Positions 1-7,859 of a stretch of DNA of 53,962 nucleotides are shown here, in pieces (positions within the stretch are counted from its first letter, which is position 1; each line of letters starts with the position of its first letter). The notes beneath the pieces were generated by a model. It searched no databases, was not told the origin of the DNA, and saw nothing but the letters and a program-made list of their open reading frames with translations. Made by a program: the position numbers and the translations under genes. Origin of the DNA: Silvanigrellales bacterium (GTDB lineage: Bacteria > Bdellovibrionota_B > Oligoflexia > Silvanigrellales > Silvanigrellaceae); NCBI GenBank assembly GCA_020247005.1, contig JADCJN010000096.1, forward strand, positions 1 to 53,962, in the 5' to 3' direction.

Positions 1-66
1 GAACTAGGACTCGAACCTAGACTAGCAGAGTCAGAATCTGCCGTCCTGCCATTAGACGATTCCCCA
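1..66 (-). tRNA. tRNA-Gln (anticodon CUG), 3' end cut by window edge
   Basis: On the minus strand the molecule starts TGGGGAA at position 66. It shows a D-arm (GTCTAATGGCAGGAC), an anticodon stem CAGA/TCTG enclosing the loop TTCTGAC, and a T-arm with GGTTCGAGTCC. Loop position 34-36 reads CTG, so the tRNA decodes CAG (glutamine). The 3' acceptor strand and CCA lie outside the window. Base pairing of acceptor and arms fits bacterial tRNA-Gln. Confidence 0.93.
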
Positions 67-255
67 GGAAAGCCAAAAAGCTTCGGTGCCTATCGCGGGG
101 GGGAAGGGCTCGAAGTTCAGGGTTCACGACGCTTAGTACGGCAACCTTCAAAAGGCAAGACTCGAATGAGACCTGTTGGCTTGCCCCTCTTTGGGGGCAG
201 GGTGTAGTTTAGGTGTTTGATCGCAAGAATTTATTGTCAAGGAGTGACAGGAACC

Positions 256-2061
256 ATGCCTTATCGCACACGGCAAGCCCCGTTTACGCAGGCGCCTTTT
301 CTTTCCCTCTTGAGCGCGTTTGTAGCAACGCTGAGCATGGGTTTTACCGGATGCCAGACGGGAGGCGGCATAGGGCCGAGCTCACAGGGTGCGGATGCCA
401 GCACGTCCTCAACCTTTCCACCTGCGGCCGAAGTCAAGATTCCCGACGATGCGGGGCTCCTCTGGTTTCCGCTCTCTTGGACGGTGCGCATCGAAGCCAC
501 CGACAACGAAAAGAACGGGCGCCCCGCTCTTGGCACGCCGGTCGATTCGTTGCAGTTGAGAAACCTTGTTCTTGTCGTCAGAAACCAAAAAACGAAGGCA
601 ACCACCCTTTTGCGTTTGCCGCTCCTTTCAAATGAGAAAGGCGACGGCGGCAGCCGCGCTGTGCTCGATGCGAGCAAGCCCGCTGCGACTTTCGCTCTTC
701 CTCTTTTTCCGGTTGTGCCTGAGGGCGAGTATGTGGTGGAGGCCCTCCAGGCAACCTACGTCGACCCTGCCTCGGAGCGCACAAGCGACCTTCAATTTCC
801 CCTCGAGAATCCCTTCCAGATGCCCTCGGGTCGTCCAGCGCTTCCAGTGCAGCTGCGAAAGGGATTTATTGCTGCGCTTCCTCGAATGGCCGCGGTTACG
901 ACATTTGCCATGAAAGACGGGGGGCTCGTTTCATTAACGGAGGTCGAGAACATCGACAAGGAGGTTGTTCCTGTCGAATTTATTCTTGATGCCGGGAAGC
1001 TTTCTGCGGTGGCATCGTCCCGCGTGTACGCCGCGTCCCCTGACTTTCCGCGCGCGCGGGTTTCGCTTTTGAATGCTTCGGGAATGCCGACACCGCCCGA
1101 GCCTGCGCTGGCGAAGGTAGGACTCCTTGTCGATATTCCCTGCGGAACGAAAGGTGCCTTGAATCTGGTGTGGAAACGCGTGGGCGACGACCGAGACTAT
1201 TTCAGCGCCATTGGAATTCCTGAAGCCGGAGCCTGCGAAGGCGTTCGAACGGTGCCTGCCACGCTCCAGCTTCCGAAAGGAGAGTGGATGCTTCGCTCCA
1301 CGCATGTCGTAACGGGCGGGGCTTCCCGCGTCCCCTGGCGCCTTGATGTTCTCAAGGCTCCAACTCCGGCGTTGGAGCGTTACTTTGTTTTGGGGAAACG
1401 CTCCGATGCTTACGCTTCTGTTGGTCTTGAAAAAGAACTCAAGCGCCAAATGGTGGTAAGACTCGCAGAGCCCCGCCCCGGAACGACTCTCGGATTCGAT
1501 GGGGGGAGCGGAGCTGTTTACGTCGGGCGAACGCCGCCTCCAGACGATGCTCTGCTCTTCCTCGGTCGCTTCGAGCTCGTTCCCGTGGAGGCTGCCCGCG
1601 CGGAAGTGTGGGACACCATATTTAAAAGGACCTTTGCATTGGACGAAGTCAGGCGCGCTTTCGGCGCTCAAGCGATTTTCAATGCCTACACGTCACGGCG
1701 CCTTACGAAAGGACGCGAAAAAGGAACCGTGCAAGGGGTGCTCCGAGTGGCTTCATCGCAAAGTGATGCGAAAAAACTGGAAGCAGCGACCTCTGAGTTT
1801 CGCAAGGGTGCCACAGAAATGGTGGCAAGCTGCATCACTCTGCGCGAGGAAGTCGACCCACTTGTTCTGGTCGAAGGGACCGGAGTGTTTCATGGCCTCA
1901 AGGGAGGCAACGGCGTGACCATCAAGGAACTCAAGGTGTCTGACGACGGTGAGTCGGCTGTTGCCGTGAAAAACTGCATGCAAAAGAAGCTCCTCGACTT
2001 CCGCTTCGCCCGCAAGCTTCCTGCGAGTTTTCAGGCTGAGTTCAAGTATATATCGGAGTAA
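256..2061 (+). CDS. Large envelope lipoprotein with TonB/AgmX-like C-terminus
   Basis: A 601-residue protein with a lipoprotein signal peptide ending in the lipobox FTGC (Cys33). It is followed by a Gly/Ser-rich tether and a long beta-rich body with no family I recognise. The last ~40 residues (acidic start, then NCMQKKLLDFRF and a beta-like end QAEFKY) resemble the C-terminal domain of TonB/AgmX-type periplasmic proteins, where a Cys is followed by a basic-aromatic helix; this is a weak likeness. The ATG at 256 is chosen because AAGGAG lies at 239-244; a TTG at 217 is in frame but would bury the signal peptide. The next lipoprotein gene begins 7 bp after the stop, so the two are probably co-transcribed. 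Function unknown. Confidence 0.8.
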   Translation: MPYRTRQAPFTQAPFLSLLSAFVATLSMGFTGCQTGGGIGPSSQGADASTSSTFPPAAEVKIPDDAGLLWFPLSWTVRIEATDNEKNGRPALGTPVDSLQLRNLVLVVRNQKTKATTLLRLPLLSNEKGDGGSRAVLDASKPAATFALPLFPVVPEGEYVVEALQATYVDPASERTSDLQFPLENPFQMPSGRPALPVQLRKGFIAALPRMAAVTTFAMKDGGLVSLTEVENIDKEVVPVEFILDAGKLSAVASSRVYAASPDFPRARVSLLNASGMPTPPEPALAKVGLLVDIPCGTKGALNLVWKRVGDDRDYFSAIGIPEAGACEGVRTVPATLQLPKGEWMLRSTHVVTGGASRVPWRLDVLKAPTPALERYFVLGKRSDAYASVGLEKELKRQMVVRLAEPRPGTTLGFDGGSGAVYVGRTPPPDDALLFLGRFELVPVEAARAEVWDTIFKRTFALDEVRRAFGAQAIFNAYTSRRLTKGREKGTVQGVLRVASSQSDAKKLEAATSEFRKGATEMVASCITLREEVDPLVLVEGTGVFHGLKGGNGVTIKELKVSDDGESAVAVKNCMQKKLLDFRFARKLPASFQAEFKYISE

Positions 2062-2068
2062 AGACAGC

Positions 2069-3214
2069 ATGCCTCACTGCGCGACGATTTTTGGAGTCAG
2101 GATGTCTGCCCTCGTCGTGTTTGCATTTGCTTCCGTCGGGAGTGGGTGGGGCTTGTTTGCGTGCACAAGCCGTGCGAGCGGGCGCCTCGCCAATGTTCAA
2201 AACGCCCCCATGCCGGTTGCTCTGCCACACGAGACGTGTCGCGCCTTGGGAACGGCTGGGCAGGGCCGCGCCTTCGACGAGTGTGCGAAAATGATTGGGC
2301 AGGCTCAGACCTTTGGACATCATGGGCTTCCCCTTTGCCTCGATGTGGCAAAACGTGTTGCTCTGAGCCCCCGTTCTGGAATGCCGCGCGAGGACCGCAG
2401 CATTTTGCTCGCCAACGAGGCCGTTGATTGCATTCGCGGACTCTCAAACACAGTTCTTTCCGCCGAGAGCGCGCAAAGTTGCACCCCGTCGAACACAGGG
2501 GTGACGCCGTCCAAAGACGCCGAGGGAAGGTGCTTGAGCGGAGCCCTTGACCCTTTCGATTGCCTCGAGCCCGTGGGGCGCTGTTTGCGCGAGTCCGCCG
2601 ATCGCGTGGTGGTGGAAGACAGTGTTCCTGCTGCAAAGGCGCTGGCTTCTCTGGAGTCTTTTCGTGATGCCGTTCTTCGAAACGACAGTGCGTCCGCACT
2701 CACCCTTGTCGAAGCCATTGGTTCGGCGGACGGAGGTGCCCTGGAGTCGCGTCCTCCCCTCTCCGACCTGTCGGGAGTTCCTTCCGGCTACGCGCCGGGC
2801 GATGTTCCTCTCGCATTGCCAGAGCCCCTTTCAAAGGCTGTTGCACCCGGAGATCCGCTTCGAGCCCGTGCTTTCTACCTCGCACGTGAGGCTGTCGGCT
2901 TTTGTGACAAGGTGGCGCCCACCGAAGATTGCGCGCGTGCTGTTGTGAACTTCGAGTTTTCGGCGGCCGACCTCGCGCTTTGCCAAGAGTCGGCGGCGCA
3001 GGGGCAAGGTGTGGCGTGCTTGTATGCGGTGAGGCAAGTCCACAAAAAAGGCCACGTCAGGCGCTCAAAGCTTCAGGCCGATGCCCTCACGACACTCGGC
3101 CAGTTGCAGGCGGGGCACACCGCGAAGGCCAAAGCCTCGCTCGAGAGTCTTTGGCAGCGATTGGAAGGTTTACGCGCAGAGGACAGCGGCGATTTGAAGC
3201 CAAGGAGACTCTAA
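2069..3214 (+). CDS. Cys-rich predicted lipoprotein, function unknown
   Basis: A 381-residue protein with an N-terminal hydrophobic segment ending in LFAC (Cys32), a slightly atypical lipobox because of the Phe. The mature part has many spaced cysteines (for example CRALG, FDECAK, LCLD, DCIRG, DCLEPVGRCL, FCDK, DCAR, ACLYAV), which suggests disulfide bonds in the periplasm. No domain is recognised. The start at 2069 has GGAG ten bases upstream and gives a basic n-region; ATG 2102 (GGAG 5 bases upstream) is a credible alternative. It lies 7 bp behind the preceding lipoprotein gene and ends 19 bp from a convergent gene. Confidence 0.75.
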   Translation: MPHCATIFGVRMSALVVFAFASVGSGWGLFACTSRASGRLANVQNAPMPVALPHETCRALGTAGQGRAFDECAKMIGQAQTFGHHGLPLCLDVAKRVALSPRSGMPREDRSILLANEAVDCIRGLSNTVLSAESAQSCTPSNTGVTPSKDAEGRCLSGALDPFDCLEPVGRCLRESADRVVVEDSVPAAKALASLESFRDAVLRNDSASALTLVEAIGSADGGALESRPPLSDLSGVPSGYAPGDVPLALPEPLSKAVAPGDPLRARAFYLAREAVGFCDKVAPTEDCARAVVNFEFSAADLALCQESAAQGQGVACLYAVRQVHKKGHVRRSKLQADALTTLGQLQAGHTAKAKASLESLWQRLEGLRAEDSGDLKPRRL

Positions 3215-3233
3215 AGCTCAAGCTTTCGAGGCA

Positions 3234-3800
3234 CTAGCTCGCCTTGTTTCCGTTCGTGGGATCCTCGACCACCACGACCCCCTCTTCCATATCACGCAGC
3301 CGGGCATCGAGAGCGTCGAGGCCAGAGTGCCCCGTGGCAGAAGAGTCGGTCGACTTGCCGTGCCGTTTGTGCAGCGTTTCTGCAAGGGAGTTGAGTCGAC
3401 CCACGAGACTCTGAAAGTCGTCGCGCTCGCGAATATGGATGCGCACTGCGTAATTGCCTTTGTCGCGCTCTCCGACGAATCGCATGATGCTCACCATAGG
3501 CCCGTACATTTTGTGTGTGCGTCGGATGACAACAAACATGATGCTCGCGGCGAACAGGAATAAGGTTCCACCGATGACAAGCGCGTTGCGCAGGAACACG
3601 TCGTTTGTCATGAGGTCCGAAGTTTCAGTTACCTGGAAGATGTCGATGACCTGCTGGTATTGTTCCCGAAACGAACGCACGAAAAGCCAGGCAAGAAGGG
3701 AAATGAACGCCAACGAGACGCCCACGACGTGCAGTCCAAATCGGATCTGCTTGAACGGTTCCACAAGGTAGGCCCGCAAACTCCGTCGTTTCGTTCTCAT
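3234..3800 (-). CDS. Small two-TM HAMP-type membrane protein
   Basis: A 188-residue protein. A basic N-terminus precedes two transmembrane segments (about residues 20-42 and 71-95) separated by a short periplasmic loop. Then comes a HAMP-like linker with a basic entry (RRTHK), a GPMVSIMRF helix and a second helix containing DDFQSLVGRLNSLAETL. It ends in an acidic tail without a kinase, cyclase or methyl-accepting domain. Such a stand-alone HAMP protein could relay a membrane signal to a partner. The ATG at 3800 has GGGAG upstream; a longer frame up to 3917 overlaps the divergent hydrolase gene and lacks a good start. No partner is evident next to it. Confidence 0.72.
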   Translation of the reverse strand: MRTKRRSLRAYLVEPFKQIRFGLHVVGVSLAFISLLAWLFVRSFREQYQQVIDIFQVTETSDLMTNDVFLRNALVIGGTLFLFAASIMFVVIRRTHKMYGPMVSIMRFVGERDKGNYAVRIHIRERDDFQSLVGRLNSLAETLHKRHGKSTDSSATGHSGLDALDARLRDMEEGVVVVEDPTNGNKAS

Positions 3801-3883
3801 TCTGTCACTCCCTTTTTTGCCCCTCGCCACCAGGCGGTCTATCTTCGGAGTGTCGTCATTCCGCAGCCCGAGGTTGAGAGAAC

Positions 3884-4738
3884 ATGCTTGCACCCCAGGT
3901 GTTAGGTTACCGCACATTTCCCTTCCAAGGAGAGGGGAACCCTCTCCAATTTCCTGTCGTTCTTGTGCGCGGACTTGGGCGCTCGTCAGGATTTTGGCTG
4001 GAATTCATCGACGCTTTGACGCCGTGGGCAAAGGTTGTCACCGTCGATTTGTACGGCACCGGATTGTCGCCTTCGAAAACCGGAAGAGGAAGTATTGAAG
4101 CTCTTGCCGCCGATGTTGTTGCCACACTCGAACACGAAGGCCTTCAGCGGTGTCACTTGGTGGGCATCAGCCTTGGTGGCATGGTGTGCGTGGAAGCGGC
4201 TTCGCGCCCCTCTCTTGGCCTGGCTTCGTTGTCGGTGCTGGCTTCGTCTGCGCGCTTCACGAAGGAACGGCGCATCGCACCCCGAGCCGTGGCGGAGCTC
4301 CTTTATGCACTTCGGAAGCCTATACCAAGCAACGGAGAGTTTGCACGCTGGCTTGTTTCGCAGGAAACTTTGAAGAATCGACCGGAGCTTCCCGCACTTT
4401 GGGACGACATCTGGCGGCGTGAGGGTTTTCAAAAGCTCGCCGTGATCCGACAGCTTCTGGCCGCCGCCTTGTTCGACGGACGTGCCGCGCTCGACGCCCT
4501 CTCGCTTCCCGTTTGTTTTGTTGTGAGTCGCGATGATGGCTTGGTGGACTGGCGCAATTCCCTGAAGCTCTGGGAACGCGTCGAGGGTTCCCGGCTGCAC
4601 GTTCTTTCAGGGCCTGGGCACGATTTTCCCACAGAAAGGCCCGATGAGACAGCCTCGCTTCTTGTCTCTTTTTTTCGACAAATCGAAAGCCGAACCTTTG
4701 TCAATGACTCCAGAAAAAACCTGTTTCCTTCGATTTGA
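3884..4738 (+). CDS. Alpha/beta hydrolase-fold protein
   Basis: A 284-residue soluble protein with the layout of the alpha/beta hydrolase family. An oxyanion region (VLVRGLGRSSGFW) comes near the N-terminus, then a strand-turn DLYGTGLS. The nucleophile elbow is GISLGG (Ser about residue 96), the acid is Asp in SRDDGLV (about 216) and His is in GPGHDFP (about 246). No signal peptide is visible, so it is probably cytoplasmic. The family covers esterases, lipases and C-C hydrolases; the substrate cannot be read from sequence. The start has GAGG/GAGAG upstream. It diverges from the HAMP gene and converges closely with the next lipoprotein gene. Confidence 0.85.
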   Translation: MLAPQVLGYRTFPFQGEGNPLQFPVVLVRGLGRSSGFWLEFIDALTPWAKVVTVDLYGTGLSPSKTGRGSIEALAADVVATLEHEGLQRCHLVGISLGGMVCVEAASRPSLGLASLSVLASSARFTKERRIAPRAVAELLYALRKPIPSNGEFARWLVSQETLKNRPELPALWDDIWRREGFQKLAVIRQLLAAALFDGRAALDALSLPVCFVVSRDDGLVDWRNSLKLWERVEGSRLHVLSGPGHDFPTERPDETASLLVSFFRQIESRTFVNDSRKNLFPSI

Positions 4739-4745
4739 AATCAAG

Positions 4746-5666
4746 TCAAAGAGCGGAGGCAAGGCCTTCATCCATGGCGTCGTAACACTCACTCAGGGTG
4801 GGAGTGCCGGAGGTGTAAATCGCTTCCAATGAATCCATGATGTCGGTGGCATAGGCACTGCGGAACGACAATTGCGTGGCGGCGGCGTCTCCGGCAAGTT
4901 CCTTGATCACAACGGCTCCCGTTTCTCGGCAATAGGCCTCTGCAAATGCGGAGCCGGATCCTAAGAGGAGTTGACCTTTCAGCGCTCCCGCCATTTCGCC
5001 CACAAGCCAAGTGGAGTGTGTCAGAAGGTCGGCTGCCGATACGGAGTCTTCATCACGGAGCGAATTCATGAGGAGAGAAACAATGTTTGAAGCAAACAAG
5101 GCATAATTCGCAACAACGTCGACGTTCGACGGAGAAAAGACTTCGGTGAACGCGGCGGCTATCGGATTCGCGACGGCTCGGACGTGAGACTCCCGGAGAG
5201 TTGTGCGCGAAGCGGATGCCAGTTCCCGTGTCGCTACGTAGCCGGCCAACAGGATGCGGGTCGCCATGGCGGTACGAGCTTGCAGGTCTCCTTTGACTTT
5301 GTCTTTTTCTTTCAGCCAGGCCACCGTGTTCTTCACGAGTGTTTCCAGGGTGGATGTTGCCGCCTCACCTGTGACCGAGGTGCTGGCGATGCCTTCCCTT
5401 GTTGCCGTGTTGAACGCCTGCGCGTCCGCAGCTGAGAGGCTGAGATAAGCCGAGACGTCAGAGACGTAGAGCTCGACGAAGGACTTGAGAGGCTCCGCAG
5501 TGGGCGTGAGAGTCGCACGGGGGGTGGCCGTGGCTTGGCCCAGGGACGAATCGACAATTTCGATGCCGCCGTTCGCCTTCAGGCATGAGGCCAGAGAAAG
5601 GCATGCCAAGCAAATGACGGTGGCAAGGCACGACGGGCTCGTAAGGACTCGATATTTTGCACGCAT
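4746..5666 (-). CDS. Predicted lipoprotein, helical, function unknown
   Basis: A 306-residue lipoprotein with signal peptide and lipobox LASC (Cys28). The mature protein has a Thr/Pro-rich tether (TPRATLTPTAEP) followed by a mostly helical, Ala/Ser/Thr-rich domain with one Cys pair near the C-terminus (YCRET, ECYDAM). I do not recognise a family. The ATG at 5666 is preferred for AAAGGG seven bases upstream; ATG 5681 is also in frame. The gene is transcribed away from the SpoIIE operon, so the two share the intergenic region 5667-5774. Confidence 0.75.
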   Translation of the reverse strand: MRAKYRVLTSPSCLATVICLACLSLASCLKANGGIEIVDSSLGQATATPRATLTPTAEPLKSFVELYVSDVSAYLSLSAADAQAFNTATREGIASTSVTGEAATSTLETLVKNTVAWLKEKDKVKGDLQARTAMATRILLAGYVATRELASASRTTLRESHVRAVANPIAAAFTEVFSPSNVDVVANYALFASNIVSLLMNSLRDEDSVSAADLLTHSTWLVGEMAGALKGQLLLGSGSAFAEAYCRETGAVVIKELAGDAAATQLSFRSAYATDIMDSLEAIYTSGTPTLSECYDAMDEGLASAL

Positions 5667-5733
5667 TTTTGACCCTTTCATCCATTCTCGCGAACCACAC
5701 TGTAAAATGGAAGCTGACGCGACTTTGACATCG

Positions 5734-5752
5734 CGTGGGCGCCATTCCCACG
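5734..5752. other. Hairpin in the SpoIIE-operon leader
   Basis: The inverted repeat CGTGGG / CCCACG (5734-5739 and 5747-5752) encloses a 7-base loop. It sits just after a perfect TTGACA hexamer (5725-5730), but no convincing -10 lies 16-18 bases further on. It could be a leader structure or a factor-binding site. Confidence 0.25.
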
Positions 5753-5848
5753 GCGCTTCTTTTAAGGCGTCAGAATGGAGAGTCGCGTGTACGTCAAATG
5801 GTACCACTCCCTGCGCTTCAAGCTTTTCGCCATTCTCACGGCGCTTCT
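5740..5848 (+). repeat. Imperfect 21-bp direct repeat flanking the SpoIIE start
   Basis: Positions 5740-5760 and 5828-5848 match at 20 of 21 bases, 88 bp apart. The first copy is in the leader, before the ribosome-binding site; the second encodes part of the first transmembrane helix (AILTALL). The single mismatch is the eighth base of the CGCCATTC core. Confidence 0.8.
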
Positions 5849-7859
5849 GACGCTCGCAGTGGGTGCGTTTGCTGTGAATTCGGGAAGTCAGTTCACGGCC
5901 GTGCTCAACGAGCAGATCCGTGATCGTATTCAGAGTTCGGCGGCGCGGAGCCAATTGGGAGTCGAGAATCAGTTTTCGCAGTGGCGCTCCATTTCAGGAG
6001 CCATGGTTCAAAACCTGTTCAAAATGTCGGCAAAAGACTTTCAGCAACAGGTTGAAGGTTTTGCAAACTCGAACACTCAGATTGTGGCGTTCGATGTCTA
6101 CTTAGTGGAGGCGGGCAAGCCCCCACGTGCCGTGGGACTCGGGACAAGCCTGTCCAAAAGTCAAAATTCCCTCCAATCTTTCGATCGAAAGGAACTCATT
6201 CAGAAGATCAGAGCTCACGAGGTGAGGATTCTCGATAAGCTCGCAAAGCGGAAAGAAAAAGACTTCGACCGTGCCGAACTCTTTAATCTCACAGAGGCAA
6301 CGAAGGCTCCACTGTTTCTCATTGGTTCCCGATTTAAAACCCCCGATGGTGATGTCTGGGCTCTTTTGACCGTTCTCGCCGACGGTTTGGGGGCATCAGT
6401 CGAGGCGTCTGAACGCTCCCGGAGCTGGGTTTTCAAAAGCGACGGGACACCCCTGCTTTGGCCTTCGGGAAAGGGGCCCGCCGATGCGCGGACGTTCGTG
6501 CAGAGTCGAGAAGCACAACGGGCCGTAAGCGCGGTGTCGGCATCGAACTACGAAGGAAAAACCGCTGAAGGCGAACCACTGGTGACTGCCTTCAGCCCTG
6601 GGCAGGAATACAAAATCATTGCCTTCGTGGAACAAGAGACGGGTCAAGAGAAACGGGAACTTTACAAACGCCTTGGTCAGTTCGCTCTTCTTGGACTCAT
6701 CGTCGCTTGGGGTGCCCTCGGCCTCATTTATGTGGCCATGGGACGCGCAACGCGAAGCATCATTGAAGCCGTGTCGGCTACGCTGCGCATTGCCTCAGGC
6801 GACCTTTCGGCCCGAGTGAACGCTCTAGGGCGCGACGAAGTCGGCTTGCTTGGAAATGCCGTGAACCACATGGCGATACAAATTGTGAGGCTTCTCGAAG
6901 TTCAGGCTGTCGCGGCGCGGCAAGAAGCAGAGCTTCGAACGGCGCAGGCGTTTCAAACAACACTGTTTCCCAAGCGTGTTGAAAATGAAACTTACTTTCG
7001 GGTTCAAGGCCACTACAGGTCGGCGTCCGAGTGCGCGGGCGATTGGTGGAGTTATTACCGGCTCTCGGCTTCTCGCACGCTCGTGCTTGTGGCCGATGCC
7101 ACGGGTCATGGTGCGCCAGCGGCTCTCGTGGGTGCGACCGCTTTCGGCTTCTTTGAAAACTATGCCCGATCGGTGATTGCCGGGACACGCCAAGAGCAGG
7201 CTCCCGCGTCGTTGCTGCGCGCGTTCAATGACATGCTGTGGGAGTCGGGAGCGGGGCGTTCATCGATGACGATGTTTCTCCTTCTTCTCGATTCCGAAAC
7301 CCATGAACTCACTTATGTGAACGCCGGGCACGTCCCTTGTTTGTTTCTTCCCCGCGATGCCTCAGACGAACGCCTTTCGCGCAAGAAGAGAAAAGCCCAG
7401 AGGCATGCAAGCGAATTTGGTGCCGATGAGTCGACCCAGACGGGGAACGTGCCCGCCGAGCCTGTTCCGGCTGAAGTCATTCCTCATGGAAAACGAAGTG
7501 CACCGCTTCTTGGAGCCGGTTCGGTGCTGGGTTTTGGGCCTGATCCTCAGTTTGAGGAAAAAACCTTGCAGCTTCGCCATGGCGATCGCTTCTTTCTCTA
7601 CACCGATGGACTCACCGAGTGTGTCAACGATCAAGGTCAATCTATTAAACCGGCGCGTCTGCGCGAACTCTTGGGCGAAATGGCGTGTTTGAGGGAAGGA
7701 GAACTTCGCGAGACGTTCGTAACCCGTATGAACAATCATTTCGGCAACGCGAGCCTCGACGACGACATTACGGTCGTCGTTGTTGAAATGCTCGACGCGC
7801 CCATTGTGGCGCCACAGGGAATGCCTTTAGTCCTGCATGGTGCGGAAGGAGCTGCATGA
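5775..7859 (+). CDS. Membrane HAMP-SpoIIE (PP2C-type) Ser/Thr phosphatase
   Basis: A 694-residue sensor phosphatase. TM1 is at about residues 14-35, followed by a ~265-residue extracytoplasmic sensor region and TM2 at about 303-325. A HAMP linker (about 323-375, with ASGDLSARV and DEVGLLG) leads into a SpoIIE/PP2C catalytic domain. Metal-binding motifs are visible: GDWW (about 421), VADATGHGAPAALV (about 438), DGLTE (about 610) and DDDIT (about 661). Known relatives dephosphorylate anti-anti-sigma or STAS proteins. No anti-sigma or STAS gene lies in the window, so the substrate is unknown. A low-complexity insert (about 530-565) interrupts the catalytic domain. It heads a five-gene operon and its stop overlaps the next start (ATGA). 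Confidence 0.93.
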   Translation: MESRVYVKWYHSLRFKLFAILTALLTLAVGAFAVNSGSQFTAVLNEQIRDRIQSSAARSQLGVENQFSQWRSISGAMVQNLFKMSAKDFQQQVEGFANSNTQIVAFDVYLVEAGKPPRAVGLGTSLSKSQNSLQSFDRKELIQKIRAHEVRILDKLAKRKEKDFDRAELFNLTEATKAPLFLIGSRFKTPDGDVWALLTVLADGLGASVEASERSRSWVFKSDGTPLLWPSGKGPADARTFVQSREAQRAVSAVSASNYEGKTAEGEPLVTAFSPGQEYKIIAFVEQETGQEKRELYKRLGQFALLGLIVAWGALGLIYVAMGRATRSIIEAVSATLRIASGDLSARVNALGRDEVGLLGNAVNHMAIQIVRLLEVQAVAARQEAELRTAQAFQTTLFPKRVENETYFRVQGHYRSASECAGDWWSYYRLSASRTLVLVADATGHGAPAALVGATAFGFFENYARSVIAGTRQEQAPASLLRAFNDMLWESGAGRSSMTMFLLLLDSETHELTYVNAGHVPCLFLPRDASDERLSRKKRKAQRHASEFGADESTQTGNVPAEPVPAEVIPHGKRSAPLLGAGSVLGFGPDPQFEEKTLQLRHGDRFFLYTDGLTECVNDQGQSIKPARLRELLGEMACLREGELRETFVTRMNNHFGNASLDDDITVVVVEMLDAPIVAPQGMPLVLHGAEGAA

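Noticed and set aside
180..197. Hairpin TGCCCC/GGGGCA between the tRNA and the first lipoprotein gene
   Set aside because: Possible terminator, but no T-run follows on either strand, so it cannot be called.
5725..5730. Perfect TTGACA as a -35 box for the SpoIIE operon
   Set aside because: No acceptable -10 hexamer at 16-18 bp; left as part of the leader description only.
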